Below, one piece after another: positions 17,707 through 26,004 of a DNA stretch of 37,856 nt. This DNA is from SBBG01 sp033717875 (GTDB lineage: Bacteria > Pseudomonadota > Gammaproteobacteria > Ga0077554 > Ga007554). The stretch covers positions 1-37,856 of the forward strand of contig JADDKJ010000032.1 of NCBI GenBank assembly GCA_033717875.1, read 5' to 3'. The stretch's first letter is position 1, and the number at the start of each line of letters is the position of its first letter. The translations under genes and the position numbers were made by a program. The notes beneath the pieces were generated by a model, which was given only the letters and a program-made list of their open reading frames with translations, made no database searches and was not told where the DNA came from.

Positions 17707-17916
17707 TTACTCCTGTGCGGCCTGTATATTCTGGGCATGCTTGCCCTTGGGTCCATCGGTGACTTCGAACTCGACCTTCTGCCCCTCGCGCAGGGTCTTG
17801 TAGCCATTCATGTTGATCGCTGAAAAATGGGCGAAAATGTCGTCTCCGCCGCTATCGGGTGATATAAAGCCATATCCCTTGGCATTGCTAAACCATTTTA
17901 CCGTGCCAGTCGCCAT
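17707..17916 (-). CDS. cspD: Cold-shock domain protein (CspD/CspA type)
   Basis: A 69-residue single cold-shock domain starting MATGTVKWFSNAKGYGFI (RNP1 KGYGFI) with RNP2 DIFAHF, a nucleic-acid-binding beta-barrel. The ATG at 17916 gives the family N-terminus; a longer ORF starting at 17943 adds nine unrelated residues. Divergent placement next to clpS-clpA is the cspD position in E. coli and Pseudomonas, hence the symbol, although by sequence it could equally be called CspA-like. A roughly 100-base 5' leader separates the proposed promoter (18022-18051) from the start, as is usual for csp genes. Confidence 0.88.
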   Translation of the reverse strand: MATGTVKWFSNAKGYGFISPDSGGDDIFAHFSAINMNGYKTLREGQKVEFEVTDGPKGKHAQNIQAAQE

Positions 17917-18021
17917 CTTTATGCTTACCTCTTTGCTGCGCATGACGGGACCCCTCCACCTGTCGTGTCACCCCCTCCCGCCCAAGGGTTGACGAATGAC
18001 TCGAATTATGAGCCATATTTT

Positions 18022-18051
18022 TGTATATATCTAAATGATCGTGTGAGTCAA
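18022..18051 (-). promoter_or_regulatory. Probable cspD promoter
   Basis: On the minus strand TTGACT (18051-18046) is followed after 16-18 bases by TATATA or TATACA (18029-18022). This fits a sigma70 promoter for the cold-shock gene with a long leader. Confidence 0.55.
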
Positions 18052-18107
18052 GGGTTGGCCGGCATTTTTTTAAAAATGAGAAGCACTATAGGAATTTTCG
18101 GGGTCTT

Positions 18108-18446
18108 TTGAGTAAAATCGAAACCATGAAGGAGAAACGCCAGGATCAACGCGATGACGGTCTGGCGCTGGAGGAGGCCAAACCCAAACTCAAGCGCCCG
18201 CCGATGTACAAGGTATTGTTGCTGAACGACGATTACACACCGATGGATTTTGTCGTGCATGTCCTGGAGGTGTTCTTCGGCATGAGCCGCGACAAGGCCA
18301 CCCAGATCATGCTGCACGTGCATACGCGCGGCGTGGGGGTGTGTGGCGTCTATACCCGTGATATCGCCGAAACCAAGGTGGCGCAGGTCACGCAGTGCGC
18401 GCAGGAAAATCAGCACCCGCTGAAATGCACCATGGAAGAGGCGTAG
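18108..18446 (+). CDS. clpS: ClpAP adaptor ClpS
   Basis: ClpS binds N-end-rule substrates and delivers them to ClpA-ClpP. The product is 112 residues. The binding pocket is intact: LLNDDYTPMDFVV (Asn-Asp-Asp) and MLHVHTRG (His). ETKVAQVTQCAQENQHPL is typical of the family. The start may be TTG 18108 or ATG 18126; the first six residues are not conserved, so the choice stays open. It is followed by clpA after 88 bases. Confidence 0.96.
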   Translation: MSKIETMKEKRQDQRDDGLALEEAKPKLKRPPMYKVLLLNDDYTPMDFVVHVLEVFFGMSRDKATQIMLHVHTRGVGVCGVYTRDIAETKVAQVTQCAQENQHPLKCTMEEA

Positions 18447-18534
18447 ATCGCCACGGGTATTGAAAACGTCCCTGGAAAGCCTCATCCTTTGTGGAAGTCA
18501 AACATTTTAGGTCTCGCACCCAAGAGGTTATCCC

Positions 18535-20799
18535 ATGTTAAGCAAAGACCTCGAATTCACGCTCAATATCGCCTTCAGAGAGGCGCGTGAAAAGATGCAC
18601 GAATTCATGACGGTGGAGCATCTGCTGCTGGCCTTGCTTAACAATCCGGGGGCGGTCGAGGTGCTGCGTGCCTGCGGTGCCGATCTGGACATTCTCCGGC
18701 GGGAACTCACCGCCTTCGTCAACGAAAATACTCCGCTGCTGGCGCCCGGCGACAAGCGCGATACCCAGCCGACGCTGGGTTTCCAGCGTGTGTTGCAGCG
18801 CGCTGTTTTTCATGTGCAGTCGTCCGGCAAGAAGGAAGTGCAGGCCGCCAATGTCCTTGTCGCCATTTTCGGTGAGCAGGATTCGCAGGCCGTTTACTTC
18901 CTCAACCGGCAGAATATCACCCGCCTGGACGTGGTGAATTACATCTCCCACGGCATCTCCAAGGTGCACGGCGAAGGGGAGGGTGCGCCACCGCCCGCGA
19001 GCGACGATGAGGCGGGTGGCGAGGCCCCGGCCAAGAGCCCGCTCGAAACCTTCGCCGTCAATCTCAACCAGCTTGCCCGGCAGGGCAAGATCGACCCGCT
19101 TATCGGACGCAAGCACGAAATCGAGCGCACCATTCAGATCCTGTGCCGCCGCCGCAAGAATAATCCGCTGTTCGTCGGCGAGGCCGGTGTGGGCAAGACC
19201 GCGCTGGCCGAAGGGCTGGCGAAGATGATTGTCGATGGCGAAGTGCCGGAGGTGCTGTCCAACGGCACGGTCTATTCGCTGGATCTGGGCGCGTTGCTCG
19301 CTGGCACCAAGTACCGCGGCGATTTCGAGAAGCGTCTCAAGGGTGTGGTGAATCAGCTCCAGAAGGAGCCGGGCGCGATCCTGTTCATCGACGAGATTCA
19401 CACCATCATTGGCGCCGGCGCCGCCTCCGGTGGGGTGATGGACGCCTCCAACCTGATCAAGCCGGTGCTGGCTTCGGGCGCGCTGAAGTGCATCGGCTCG
19501 ACCACCTACCAGGAATACCGCGGCATCTTCGAGAAGGATCGCGCCCTGGCGCGACGATTCCAGAAGATCGACGTTTCCGAGCCCACGGTGGAAGAGACCG
19601 TGCAGATCCTGGAAGGGCTGAAGTCGCGCTTCGAGGAGCACCATGGCGTCAAATACTCGAAACAGGCGCTGCGCGTGGCGGCGGAACTGTCGGCGCGCTA
19701 TATCAACGACCGTTACCTGCCGGACAAGGCCATCGACGTCATCGACGAGGTGGGCGCCAATCAGCGTCTGCTGCCCGTTTCCAGGCGCAAGAAGATGATC
19801 GGGGTCAAGGAGATCGAGGAGATCGTCGCCAAGATCGCGCGCATTCCGTCGAAGAGTGTTTCGGCCTCGGACAAGGATGTGCTGCGCAATCTGGAGCGCG
19901 ACCTGAAGATGGTGGTGTTCGGCCAGGACGAGGCGATCGACGCCTTGTCCGCGGCCATCAAGATGGCGCGCGCCGGTCTCGGCCAGGTGCAGAAACCGAT
20001 CGGCTCGTTCCTTTTCGCAGGACCCACCGGTGTGGGCAAGACCGAAGTGACGCGCCAGCTCGCGCGGGTGCTGGGCATCGAGCTGATCCGCTTTGACATG
20101 TCTGAATACATGGAGCGCCACACCGTATCGCGCCTGATCGGCGCGCCGCCCGGCTACGTCGGTTTCGATCAGGGCGGGCTGCTCACCGAGGCGGTCACCA
20201 AGCATCCGCACGCGGTGCTGTTGCTCGACGAGATCGAAAAGGCCCATCCCGAGGTTTTCAATATTCTGCTCCAGGTGATGGACCACGGCACGCTGACGGA
20301 CAACAACGGGCGCAAGGCCGATTTTCGCAATGTGATCGTCATCATGACCACCAATGCCGGCGCCGAACAGATGAGCCGCAGCTCGATCGGTTTCGTCCAG
20401 CAGGATCACAGCACGGACGGCATGGAGGCGATCAAGCGCCTGTTCAGCCCCGAGTTCCGCAACCGCCTGGACGCTATCATCCAGTTCAAGCCGCTGGGCG
20501 CCGCCGTCATCGCTTCAGTGGTGGACAAGTTCATCTTCGAGCTGGAAGCCCAGTTGCACGAGAAAAGCGTCACGCTCGACATCGATGCCGACGCCCGCGC
20601 CTGGCTGGCCGAGCATGGCTATGATGAGAAGATGGGCGCACGCCCGATGGCGCGCGTTATCCAGGAACACATCAAGCGGCCGCTGGCGGAGGAGCTACTT
20701 TTCGGCAGGCTGGCGCGCGGCGGACACCTTCATGTCATCGTGCAGGACGGGAAGCTGGCCTTCGAGCTGGAGGGTGTCGAGGAGTTGCAGGAGAGCTGA
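18535..20799 (+). CDS. clpA: ClpAP unfoldase ClpA
   Basis: ClpA is the hexameric AAA+ ATPase that unfolds proteins into the ClpP peptidase. The 754-residue product has the Clp N-domain (to about 145), D1 with Walker A GEAGVGKTA near residue 218 and Walker B ILFIDEIHT, and D2 with GPTGVGKTE near residue 497 and VLLLDEIEKAHP. Pore loop segments (GTKYRGDFEKR, GYVGFDQGG) are present. ClpA in this position, with clpS before and infA after, is the usual gammaproteobacterial order. Confidence 0.98.
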   Translation: MLSKDLEFTLNIAFREAREKMHEFMTVEHLLLALLNNPGAVEVLRACGADLDILRRELTAFVNENTPLLAPGDKRDTQPTLGFQRVLQRAVFHVQSSGKKEVQAANVLVAIFGEQDSQAVYFLNRQNITRLDVVNYISHGISKVHGEGEGAPPPASDDEAGGEAPAKSPLETFAVNLNQLARQGKIDPLIGRKHEIERTIQILCRRRKNNPLFVGEAGVGKTALAEGLAKMIVDGEVPEVLSNGTVYSLDLGALLAGTKYRGDFEKRLKGVVNQLQKEPGAILFIDEIHTIIGAGAASGGVMDASNLIKPVLASGALKCIGSTTYQEYRGIFEKDRALARRFQKIDVSEPTVEETVQILEGLKSRFEEHHGVKYSKQALRVAAELSARYINDRYLPDKAIDVIDEVGANQRLLPVSRRKKMIGVKEIEEIVAKIARIPSKSVSASDKDVLRNLERDLKMVVFGQDEAIDALSAAIKMARAGLGQVQKPIGSFLFAGPTGVGKTEVTRQLARVLGIELIRFDMSEYMERHTVSRLIGAPPGYVGFDQGGLLTEAVTKHPHAVLLLDEIEKAHPEVFNILLQVMDHGTLTDNNGRKADFRNVIVIMTTNAGAEQMSRSSIGFVQQDHSTDGMEAIKRLFSPEFRNRLDAIIQFKPLGAAVIASVVDKFIFELEAQLHEKSVTLDIDADARAWLAEHGYDEKMGARPMARVIQEHIKRPLAEELLFGRLARGGHLHVIVQDGKLAFELEGVEELQES

Positions 20800-20869
20800 G
20801 GCTTTTAATTGATGTAGAGCCGTGCCGCCAAGCACTCATTGAAAAACACGTTGTATGCTGCGCACGTTC

Positions 20870-20904
20870 GGCGGGTTACGCAAAAACGCTAACCCTAACC
20901 CGCC
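20870..20904. repeat. GGCGGGTTA hairpin, family 3 copy 2
   Basis: GGCGGGTTA (20870-20878) pairs perfectly with TAACCCGCC (20896-20904) over a 17-base loop, between the convergent genes clpA and infA. The preceding TTGTATGCTGCGCACG parallels the first copy near 13807. Possibly a terminator stem, but no T-run follows. Confidence 0.48.
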
Positions 20905-20917
20905 CTGCAGTTACAGA

Positions 20918-21136
20918 TCAGCGGGCGCGGAAGGTGATGCGGGCCTTGCTCAGGTCATAAGGGGTCATTTCCACTGTGACTTTGTCGCCGGTCAGGATGC
21001 GGATGTAGTTCTTGCGCATCTTGCCAGAAATGTGGGCCGTGACAATGTGCCCGTTGTCGAGCTGTACACGAAACATGGTGTTCGGCAGGGTTTCGATAAC
21101 CGTGCCTTCCATCTCGATCTGTTCTTCTTTCGCCAT
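20918..21136 (-). CDS. infA: Translation initiation factor IF-1
   Basis: IF-1 is a 72-residue OB-fold protein that occupies the 30S A-site during initiation. The sequence MAKEEQIEMEGTVIETLPN and GKMRKNYIRILTGDKV is near-canonical. It is convergent with clpA, as in Pseudomonas and E. coli. A family 1 element lies upstream of its start, between it and lolA. Confidence 0.98.
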   Translation of the reverse strand: MAKEEQIEMEGTVIETLPNTMFRVQLDNGHIVTAHISGKMRKNYIRILTGDKVTVEMTPYDLSKARITFRAR

Positions 21137-21236
21137 TCCAAATCTTACTCAGTGCGTTAAAATGCTTTAATTCAGGCTGGATGTGATGCCTGGTAATAAT
21201 CTCCTATTTTGCCTGAATTCAACCTGATTGGCAAAA

Positions 21237-21376
21237 GGGCACTGCTAAAAATTCGATCAAGGCGCGAGGGCAAGGCGGAAATGCGCGTAAAAGCGGAGTG
21301 TACACGGAGTACATGAGTATTTCGCGAGCATTTCCAACGTCGCCATCGTGGCTTCAGCGAATTTTTAGAAGTGCCC
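21237..21376 (-). repeat. Family 1 hairpin element, copy 2 (140 bp)
   Basis: Ends are GGGCACTGCTAAAAATTCG (21237-21255) and the complement of GGGCACTTCTAAAAATTCG (21358-21376), matching at 18 of 19. AAAA flanks both sides. Read on the minus strand, the interior holds CTGAAG next to one end, TGTACTCCGTGTACA (complement of 21299-21313), then CGCTTTTACG, CCGCCTTG and CTTGATC next to the other end, in the same order as copy 1. It lies between the divergent genes infA and lolA, 41 bases before lolA, and probably forms part of their promoter region. Confidence 0.8.
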
Positions 21377-21417
21377 AAAAGCTCCCATGAATCTTTTCCC
21401 GCATACTGGATAACCTG

Positions 21418-22050
21418 ATGACAAAGCCCCGATTTTTTGCCCTTGTTGTATCCATCATCATGTGCGGCTTGGCGTTGGCAAACGCCCAGGCCGCGCCCGC
21501 CAATGAACGCTTGCAGCGTTTTTTTTCGGAGATGAAGAGCCTGCGCGCCGATTTCGAGCAGACGGTGGTCGACGCCAAGGGCAAGACCATCCAGGAAGCG
21601 AAAGGCACGCTGTCTCTGCAACGTCCGGGAAAGTTTCGCTGGGATTACCGCATACCCTATCAGCAGGTGATCGTTGCCGATGGACGTAAAATCTGGGTCT
21701 ATGACAGTGACCTTGAGCAGGTGACGGTCAAGCCGATGGATGCGGCGCTCGGTGGAACGCCCGCGCAATTGCTCAGCGGCACGCGTCCTCTGGAGCAGGA
21801 TTTCACCATCGCCAGCCTGGGGTTGCGAGGTGGCCTGGAATGGCTGGAGCTGGTGCCGAAGACAAAAGAAAAAGAATTCGAGCGTGTGCGCCTGGCGTTC
21901 GATCAGAATGATTTGCGTTTGATGGAAGTGGCGGATAGCTTCGGACAGGTGACGTTGCTGAAATTCAGCGCCATCCAGCGTAACCTGGTACTGGACCCCA
22001 AGACCTTCGTATTCGTGCCGCCCAAGGGGGTGGATGTGGTGAGCGAGTAG
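21418..22050 (+). CDS. lolA: Periplasmic lipoprotein carrier LolA
   Basis: LolA takes lipoproteins from the LolCDE transporter and passes them to LolB in the outer membrane. The 210-residue product has a signal peptide (FFALVVSIIMCGLALANAQA, cleavage after AQA), then FFSEMKSLRADFEQTVVD, GTLSLQRPGKFRWDYRIPY and a terminal FVFVPPKGVDVV, all family features. ftsK, its usual upstream neighbour, is absent; a family 1 element lies just before the gene instead. Confidence 0.95.
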   Translation: MTKPRFFALVVSIIMCGLALANAQAAPANERLQRFFSEMKSLRADFEQTVVDAKGKTIQEAKGTLSLQRPGKFRWDYRIPYQQVIVADGRKIWVYDSDLEQVTVKPMDAALGGTPAQLLSGTRPLEQDFTIASLGLRGGLEWLELVPKTKEKEFERVRLAFDQNDLRLMEVADSFGQVTLLKFSAIQRNLVLDPKTFVFVPPKGVDVVSE

Positions 22051-22148
22051 TAGCCGCTTGTAAAGATGCTTGAAAAGCCTTAGATAGATTGTATGGGGTG
22101 TGTCGTGTATACCCCCTGTGAGCGATCAACCCGTTGCGGAGGCATGTC

Positions 22149-22595
22149 ATGTACAAGCGTATCCTGATTCCCGTCGATGGCAGCAGCACTTCCGATCGCG
22201 CCGTTGAAGAGGCGATCAAACTAGCCAAGGATCAGCAGGCTGAATTGCGTTTCGTCCATGTCGTGGAGGAAGCGCGGGTATATTGGTATGGAGAAGGCTA
22301 TATCGATATCGCCTCGCTTCAGGCCTCGATGCGTGAAGCGGGAAAGACGGTGTTGCGCAAGGCCGAGGTGCTGGCCCAGCAGGCGGGGGTGGCATATCAA
22401 ACGGCGCTGCTCGACGCCGACAGCGAACGCACTGCGCGGGTGATCGTGGAAGAAGTCGAGCGCTGGCCGGCCGATGTCATCGTCATGGGCACGCATGGCC
22501 GGCGCGGCTTCGATCACATGCTCTTCGGCAGCGTCGCCGAGGGTGTGGTGCGCATTGCGCCAGTGCCGATATTGCTGATCCGCGCGGTTGCTTGA
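22149..22595 (+). CDS. Universal stress protein (UspA family, ATP-binding type)
   Basis: A 148-residue single Usp domain. ILIPVDGS has the conserved Asp, and MGTHGRRGFDHMLFGSVAE contains the G-2x-G-9x-G-S motif of ATP-binding Usp proteins. ATG 22149 follows GGAGG with good spacing; an upstream in-frame start is rejected. Its cellular role cannot be deduced from context; it follows lolA after 98 bases. Confidence 0.9.
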   Translation: MYKRILIPVDGSSTSDRAVEEAIKLAKDQQAELRFVHVVEEARVYWYGEGYIDIASLQASMREAGKTVLRKAEVLAQQAGVAYQTALLDADSERTARVIVEEVERWPADVIVMGTHGRRGFDHMLFGSVAEGVVRIAPVPILLIRAVA

Positions 22596-22606
22596 TCGAA
22601 GAGGAA

Positions 22607-22685
<79 letters not shown>

Positions 22686-22775
22686 TTTGTGATGCTCTCT
22701 GGGATACTATCCCAGGGTAATGCGTGGGCGCTTATGATACTTCAAGATGCCTGCGATAACAAACGAAAATTTGAG

Positions 22776-22834
22776 GCGACCCCGAAAAATTCCTGGCGCT
22801 AAAATTTTCGGGTCGCGCGCCATAAATGGCGCGC
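22776..22834 (-). terminator. Double hairpin after merR
   Basis: Immediately after the merR-like stop, GCGCGCCAT/ATGGCGCGC (22815-22834) forms a 9-bp stem. Next, 22776-22816 forms a second long stem (GCGACC ... GGTCGC) containing AAAATTTT and TTTTT runs. Together they should end the thrS-merR transcript, although a classic T-run directly after the first stem is missing. Confidence 0.5.
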
Positions 22835-22835
22835 T

Positions 22836-23195
22836 TTATCCTTTCAATATACGTAACAGGTCTTCCAGCTCGCGGCGTACTTGCCGGAGCATCTGCGCGT
22901 CGCGCGCAGCCTCGCCGTTTGCTTCGCCGTTTCCAGACAAGCGTTGGCGCGCGCCGACGATCGTGAAGCCGTGGTCGTACAGCAGATTGCGGATCTGGCG
23001 CACCATCAACACGTCCTGCTGCTGGTAATAGCGCCGGTTGCCGCGCCGCTTGAGCGGCTTGAGCTGGGGAAATTCCTGTTCCCAGTAGCGCAACACATGC
23101 GGCTTGACGTCGCACAGCTCGCTCACTTCACCGATGGTGAAATAACGCTTGCCGGGAATGTCAGGCAGTTCGTTACTGTGGTTGCTTGCTTGCAT
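22836..23195 (-). CDS. MerR-family transcriptional regulator
   Basis: A 119-residue protein with an N-terminal winged-helix MerR domain (YFTIGEVSELCDVKPHVLRYWEQ, then RRGNRRYYQQQDVLMVRQI) and a short helical C-terminal dimerisation segment. There are no metal-binding cysteines like those of MerR or CueR; the single Cys is in helix 2. This short type commonly follows ihfA in gammaproteobacteria. It overlaps ihfA by 23 bases and is probably co-translated. Target genes are unknown. Confidence 0.9.
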   Translation of the reverse strand: MQASNHSNELPDIPGKRYFTIGEVSELCDVKPHVLRYWEQEFPQLKPLKRRGNRRYYQQQDVLMVRQIRNLLYDHGFTIVGARQRLSGNGEANGEAARDAQMLRQVRRELEDLLRILKG

Positions 23196-23478
23196 AGGCT
23201 TCTACCCGCGCTTTCAGCTTCTGGCCAGGGTGGAACGTCACAACGCGGCGCGACGAAATGGGAATTTCCTCGCCCGTTTTGGGATTGCGTCCCGGCCGCT
23301 GCCTTTTGTCGCGCAGGTTGAAGTTGCCGAAGCCGGAGAGTTTTACTTGTACCCCTTCTTCGAGGGCCGCGCGTATTTCCTCGAAAAACAATTCCACCAG
23401 TTCCTTGGCTTCACGCTTGTTCAGGCCGAGTTCTTCGAAAAGCTTTTCGGCCATTTCCGCTTTTGTTAATGCTGACAC
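23173..23478 (-). CDS. ihfA: Integration host factor alpha subunit
   Basis: IHF-alpha pairs with IHF-beta to bend DNA at specific sites. The 101-residue protein shows LTKAEMAEKLFEELGLNKRE and the DNA-minor-groove arm GRNPKTGEEIPISSRRVVTF. The start is GTG 23478, three bases after the pheT stop, with its Shine-Dalgarno GAGGGAT inside pheT, so expression is coupled to pheT. This gene order is conserved in E. coli. Confidence 0.97.
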   Translation of the reverse strand: MSALTKAEMAEKLFEELGLNKREAKELVELFFEEIRAALEEGVQVKLSGFGNFNLRDKRQRPGRNPKTGEEIPISSRRVVTFHPGQKLKARVEAYASKQPQ

Positions 23479-23481
23479 GTT

Positions 23482-25863
23482 TTAATCCCTCAGTTTCGCC
23501 CCGAGTTCGCCTTGAAGCTTCCCCAACACGCGTTCCATCAAAGCATCAATGTCCTGATCGGTAAGAGTGCGCGAAACATCTTGCCACGTCAAGCCCAAGG
23601 CGAGACTTTTTCTCCCAGGTTCAATGCCTTTGCCGCGATACACGTCAAACAACTGCAAGTTTTGCAACAACTCGCCCGCAGTGCTCGTGATACATTCCCG
23701 CACGGTCTGGGACGACACGCCATCATCGACAATGATAGCGATATCGCGACGGATCGCCGGATATTTGGAAAGCTCCTGGAAACGGGGCAATTTCGCCTGC
23801 ACGATTACCGTAAGACGCAATTCGAACAGCAGCGCGCGGCCCGTCAAACCCAATTCGCGCTCGATGGCCGGGTGCAGCGCTCCCACCCAGCCGACCGTTT
23901 CGCCGTCGCGCCGGCGGATCAGCGCCGACTGGCCGGGGTGTAGCGCGGGGTGCTGCTGCGGGGTGAACACAAAATCCCCAGGCTGCGCGGTCAAGGCGAG
24001 TAAAGCCTCGACATCGGCCTTGGCATCGTAAAAGTCGACCGGCCGGGAAGATTGCCCCCATTGCTCCGGGCAAAGATCACCCGAGATTACTCCAGAGATT
24101 AATTTTTCCTCTTTTATTTCATTATCTTGTGAAATAAATTTAACGCCTGACTCGAACAGTCTCACGCGCCCCTGCTGGCGGTTCTGGTTATACATCAAAG
24201 CCTGCATCAGGCCCGGCCAGAGCGTAGTGCGCATCACCGCCATGTCCGCCGAGATGGGATTGGCAAGCGACAGAGGATGGGCCTGGGGATCTAGCAACCG
24301 TTGCAAGGCTGGATCGACGAAGCTGTAGGAGATCGCTTCCTGATAACCCCGATCGACCAGCACCTGACGTATCCGCCCAAGGCCGACGCGGGCTTCGGGT
24401 TGCGAAGCGAGGGTCAACGCTCCTTGAGGCTGGCTGGCGGGGAGGGCGGAATAACCGTAAATCCGGCCGATTTCCTCGATCAGATCGGCTTCGATGGCGA
24501 TGTCGAAGCGGAAGCTGGGCGGTGTGACCTGCCAGTCTTCGGCCTGTCCGGTGACGTCCATGCCCAGCCGCTCTAAACCGTCCGTGATCTGGCTAGGGGG
24601 GATGGCGGCGCCAAGCAGCCGTTTCACCCGCGCCGTGCGCAATGCAATCGGCTTTCTTGCCGGCAGATGTTCCTTGGCAACGGTTTCCACCAGCGGTCCG
24701 GCCTGGCCGCCCACGATGTCGAGCAGCAAGGCCGTGGCGCGTTCCATGGCGCGGCGCGGCAGTTCCGGGTCTACGCCACGTTCGAAGCGGTGCGACGAGT
24801 CTGTATGCAGGCCATAGCGGCGCGCATGGCCGCTCACTGCCTGCGGCGCGAAAAAGGCGCTTTCCAGGAACAGGGAATCGGTGGTATCGCCGATCGCCGC
24901 ATCCAGGCCGCCCATGATGCCGGCGATGGCCTGCGGTTGCTTGTGATCGCAAATCAGCAGGGTGCCCGCTTCCAGCGTGACTTGCTGGCCGTCCAGCAGA
25001 GTGATGGTCTCGCCGGCCTGCGCGTATCTCACCTGGATGCCGCCAGTGAGCTTGTTCAGATCGAAGGCGTGCATCGGCTGACCCAGTTCCAGCAGCACAT
25101 AATTGGTTACGTCCACCACCGGGCTGATGCTGCGCACACCGCTGCGGCGCAAGCGCTCGCGCATCCACAGCGGTGTTTCGGCGGTGCGGTTGATGCCTTT
25201 GATCACACGTCCGATATAGCGCGGACAAGCCTCCGGCGCGGCCACTTCGATCGTCAGGACATCGGCGATCGCCGCTGGAACCTCGACCGCCGAAGGAGGG
25301 GAGATGGTGCTTCGATTCAGCGCCGCCACTTCCCGCGCAATGCCCGCCACGCTCAGGCAATCGCCGCGATTGGGCGTCACACCCAATTCGATGGTGACAT
25401 CGTCGAGTTGCAGCCAGGCGCGCACATCGGCGCCCGGCAAGGCATCGGCGGGCAACACCATCAGACCGTTGCTGCTCTCCGCCAGCCCCAGCTCCTTTGC
25501 CGAGCACAACATGCCGCAAGACTCCACTCCGCGCAGCTTGGCCTTCTTGATCTCCAGGCCAGCCGGGAGCTGGGCGCCGGCCAGCGCCGCCGGTACACGC
25601 AATCCGGCGCGCACATTGGTCGCGCCACAGACGATCTGCAGGGGTTCCGCTGCGCCCACGTTCACCCGGCAAATCTTGAGCCGCTCGGCATCGGGATGCG
25701 GCGCGACCTCCAGCACCTCCCCGACCACCACCTTGTCAAAGGCGGGGGCGACAGGCGTCACGGCATCGACCTCCAGGCCGGCCATGGTCAATTGATCGCA
25801 TAATTCCGTGGTGGTGATGGCGGGGCTCACCCATTCACGCAACCATTGTTCGCTGAATTTCAT
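23482..25863 (-). CDS. pheT: Phenylalanyl-tRNA synthetase beta chain
   Basis: The beta subunit of the (alpha-beta)2 PheRS, holding the editing site. The 793-residue product starts MKFSEQWLREWV, then an EMAP-type tRNA-binding domain (residues about 40-150), B3/B4 editing and B5 domains, and a C-terminal ferredoxin-fold anticodon-binding domain (LPRFQELSKYPAIRRDIAI onward). ATG 25863 matches the family start; a TTG two codons earlier is rejected. Unlike the usual tight pheS-pheT junction, 141 bases separate the two genes, filled by a family 2 element. Confidence 0.97.
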   Translation of the reverse strand: MKFSEQWLREWVSPAITTTELCDQLTMAGLEVDAVTPVAPAFDKVVVGEVLEVAPHPDAERLKICRVNVGAAEPLQIVCGATNVRAGLRVPAALAGAQLPAGLEIKKAKLRGVESCGMLCSAKELGLAESSNGLMVLPADALPGADVRAWLQLDDVTIELGVTPNRGDCLSVAGIAREVAALNRSTISPPSAVEVPAAIADVLTIEVAAPEACPRYIGRVIKGINRTAETPLWMRERLRRSGVRSISPVVDVTNYVLLELGQPMHAFDLNKLTGGIQVRYAQAGETITLLDGQQVTLEAGTLLICDHKQPQAIAGIMGGLDAAIGDTTDSLFLESAFFAPQAVSGHARRYGLHTDSSHRFERGVDPELPRRAMERATALLLDIVGGQAGPLVETVAKEHLPARKPIALRTARVKRLLGAAIPPSQITDGLERLGMDVTGQAEDWQVTPPSFRFDIAIEADLIEEIGRIYGYSALPASQPQGALTLASQPEARVGLGRIRQVLVDRGYQEAISYSFVDPALQRLLDPQAHPLSLANPISADMAVMRTTLWPGLMQALMYNQNRQQGRVRLFESGVKFISQDNEIKEEKLISGVISGDLCPEQWGQSSRPVDFYDAKADVEALLALTAQPGDFVFTPQQHPALHPGQSALIRRRDGETVGWVGALHPAIERELGLTGRALLFELRLTVIVQAKLPRFQELSKYPAIRRDIAIIVDDGVSSQTVRECITSTAGELLQNLQLFDVYRGKGIEPGRKSLALGLTWQDVSRTLTDQDIDALMERVLGKLQGELGAKLRD

Positions 25864-25887
25864 AGTCAAGTCTCGAGTTATGAATAG

Positions 25888-25973
25888 GGAAGCGCTGATT
25901 TATTGGCGCTTCCGCGCGGCACATGGAAGTGCCTTACGCTGAGAATTCCAGGATGGAATTATTCAGCGCTTCC
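25888..25973 (-). repeat. Family 2 hairpin element, copy B, between pheS and pheT (86 bp)
   Basis: The ends GGAAGCGCTGA and TCAGCGCTTCC are perfect 11-bp inverted repeats, and ATAG flanks both sides (25884-25887 and 25974-25977 by my count), a likely 4-bp target duplication. Inside are three hairpins in a row: GGAAGCGC/GCGCTTCC-type (25888-25913), GGCAC/GTGCC (around 25918-25933), and the stem around AATTCCATCCTGGAATT-type sequence shared with copy A. The copy is on the opposite strand from copy A. Confidence 0.8.
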
Positions 25974-26004
25974 ATAGCGAGAAAGATTTTCTTTGCTCGC
26001 CACG

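Noticed and set aside
18538..20409. 623-codon open frame on the minus strand opposite clpA
   Set aside because: It mirrors the strongly conserved clpA gene in GC-rich sequence; its product resembles no family and has no Shine-Dalgarno.
20848..20869. Possible fourth family 1 core after clpA (TTGTATGCTGCGCACG)
   Set aside because: The resemblance to the core of copy 3 is short and there are no matching ends; it fits the family 3 hairpin better.
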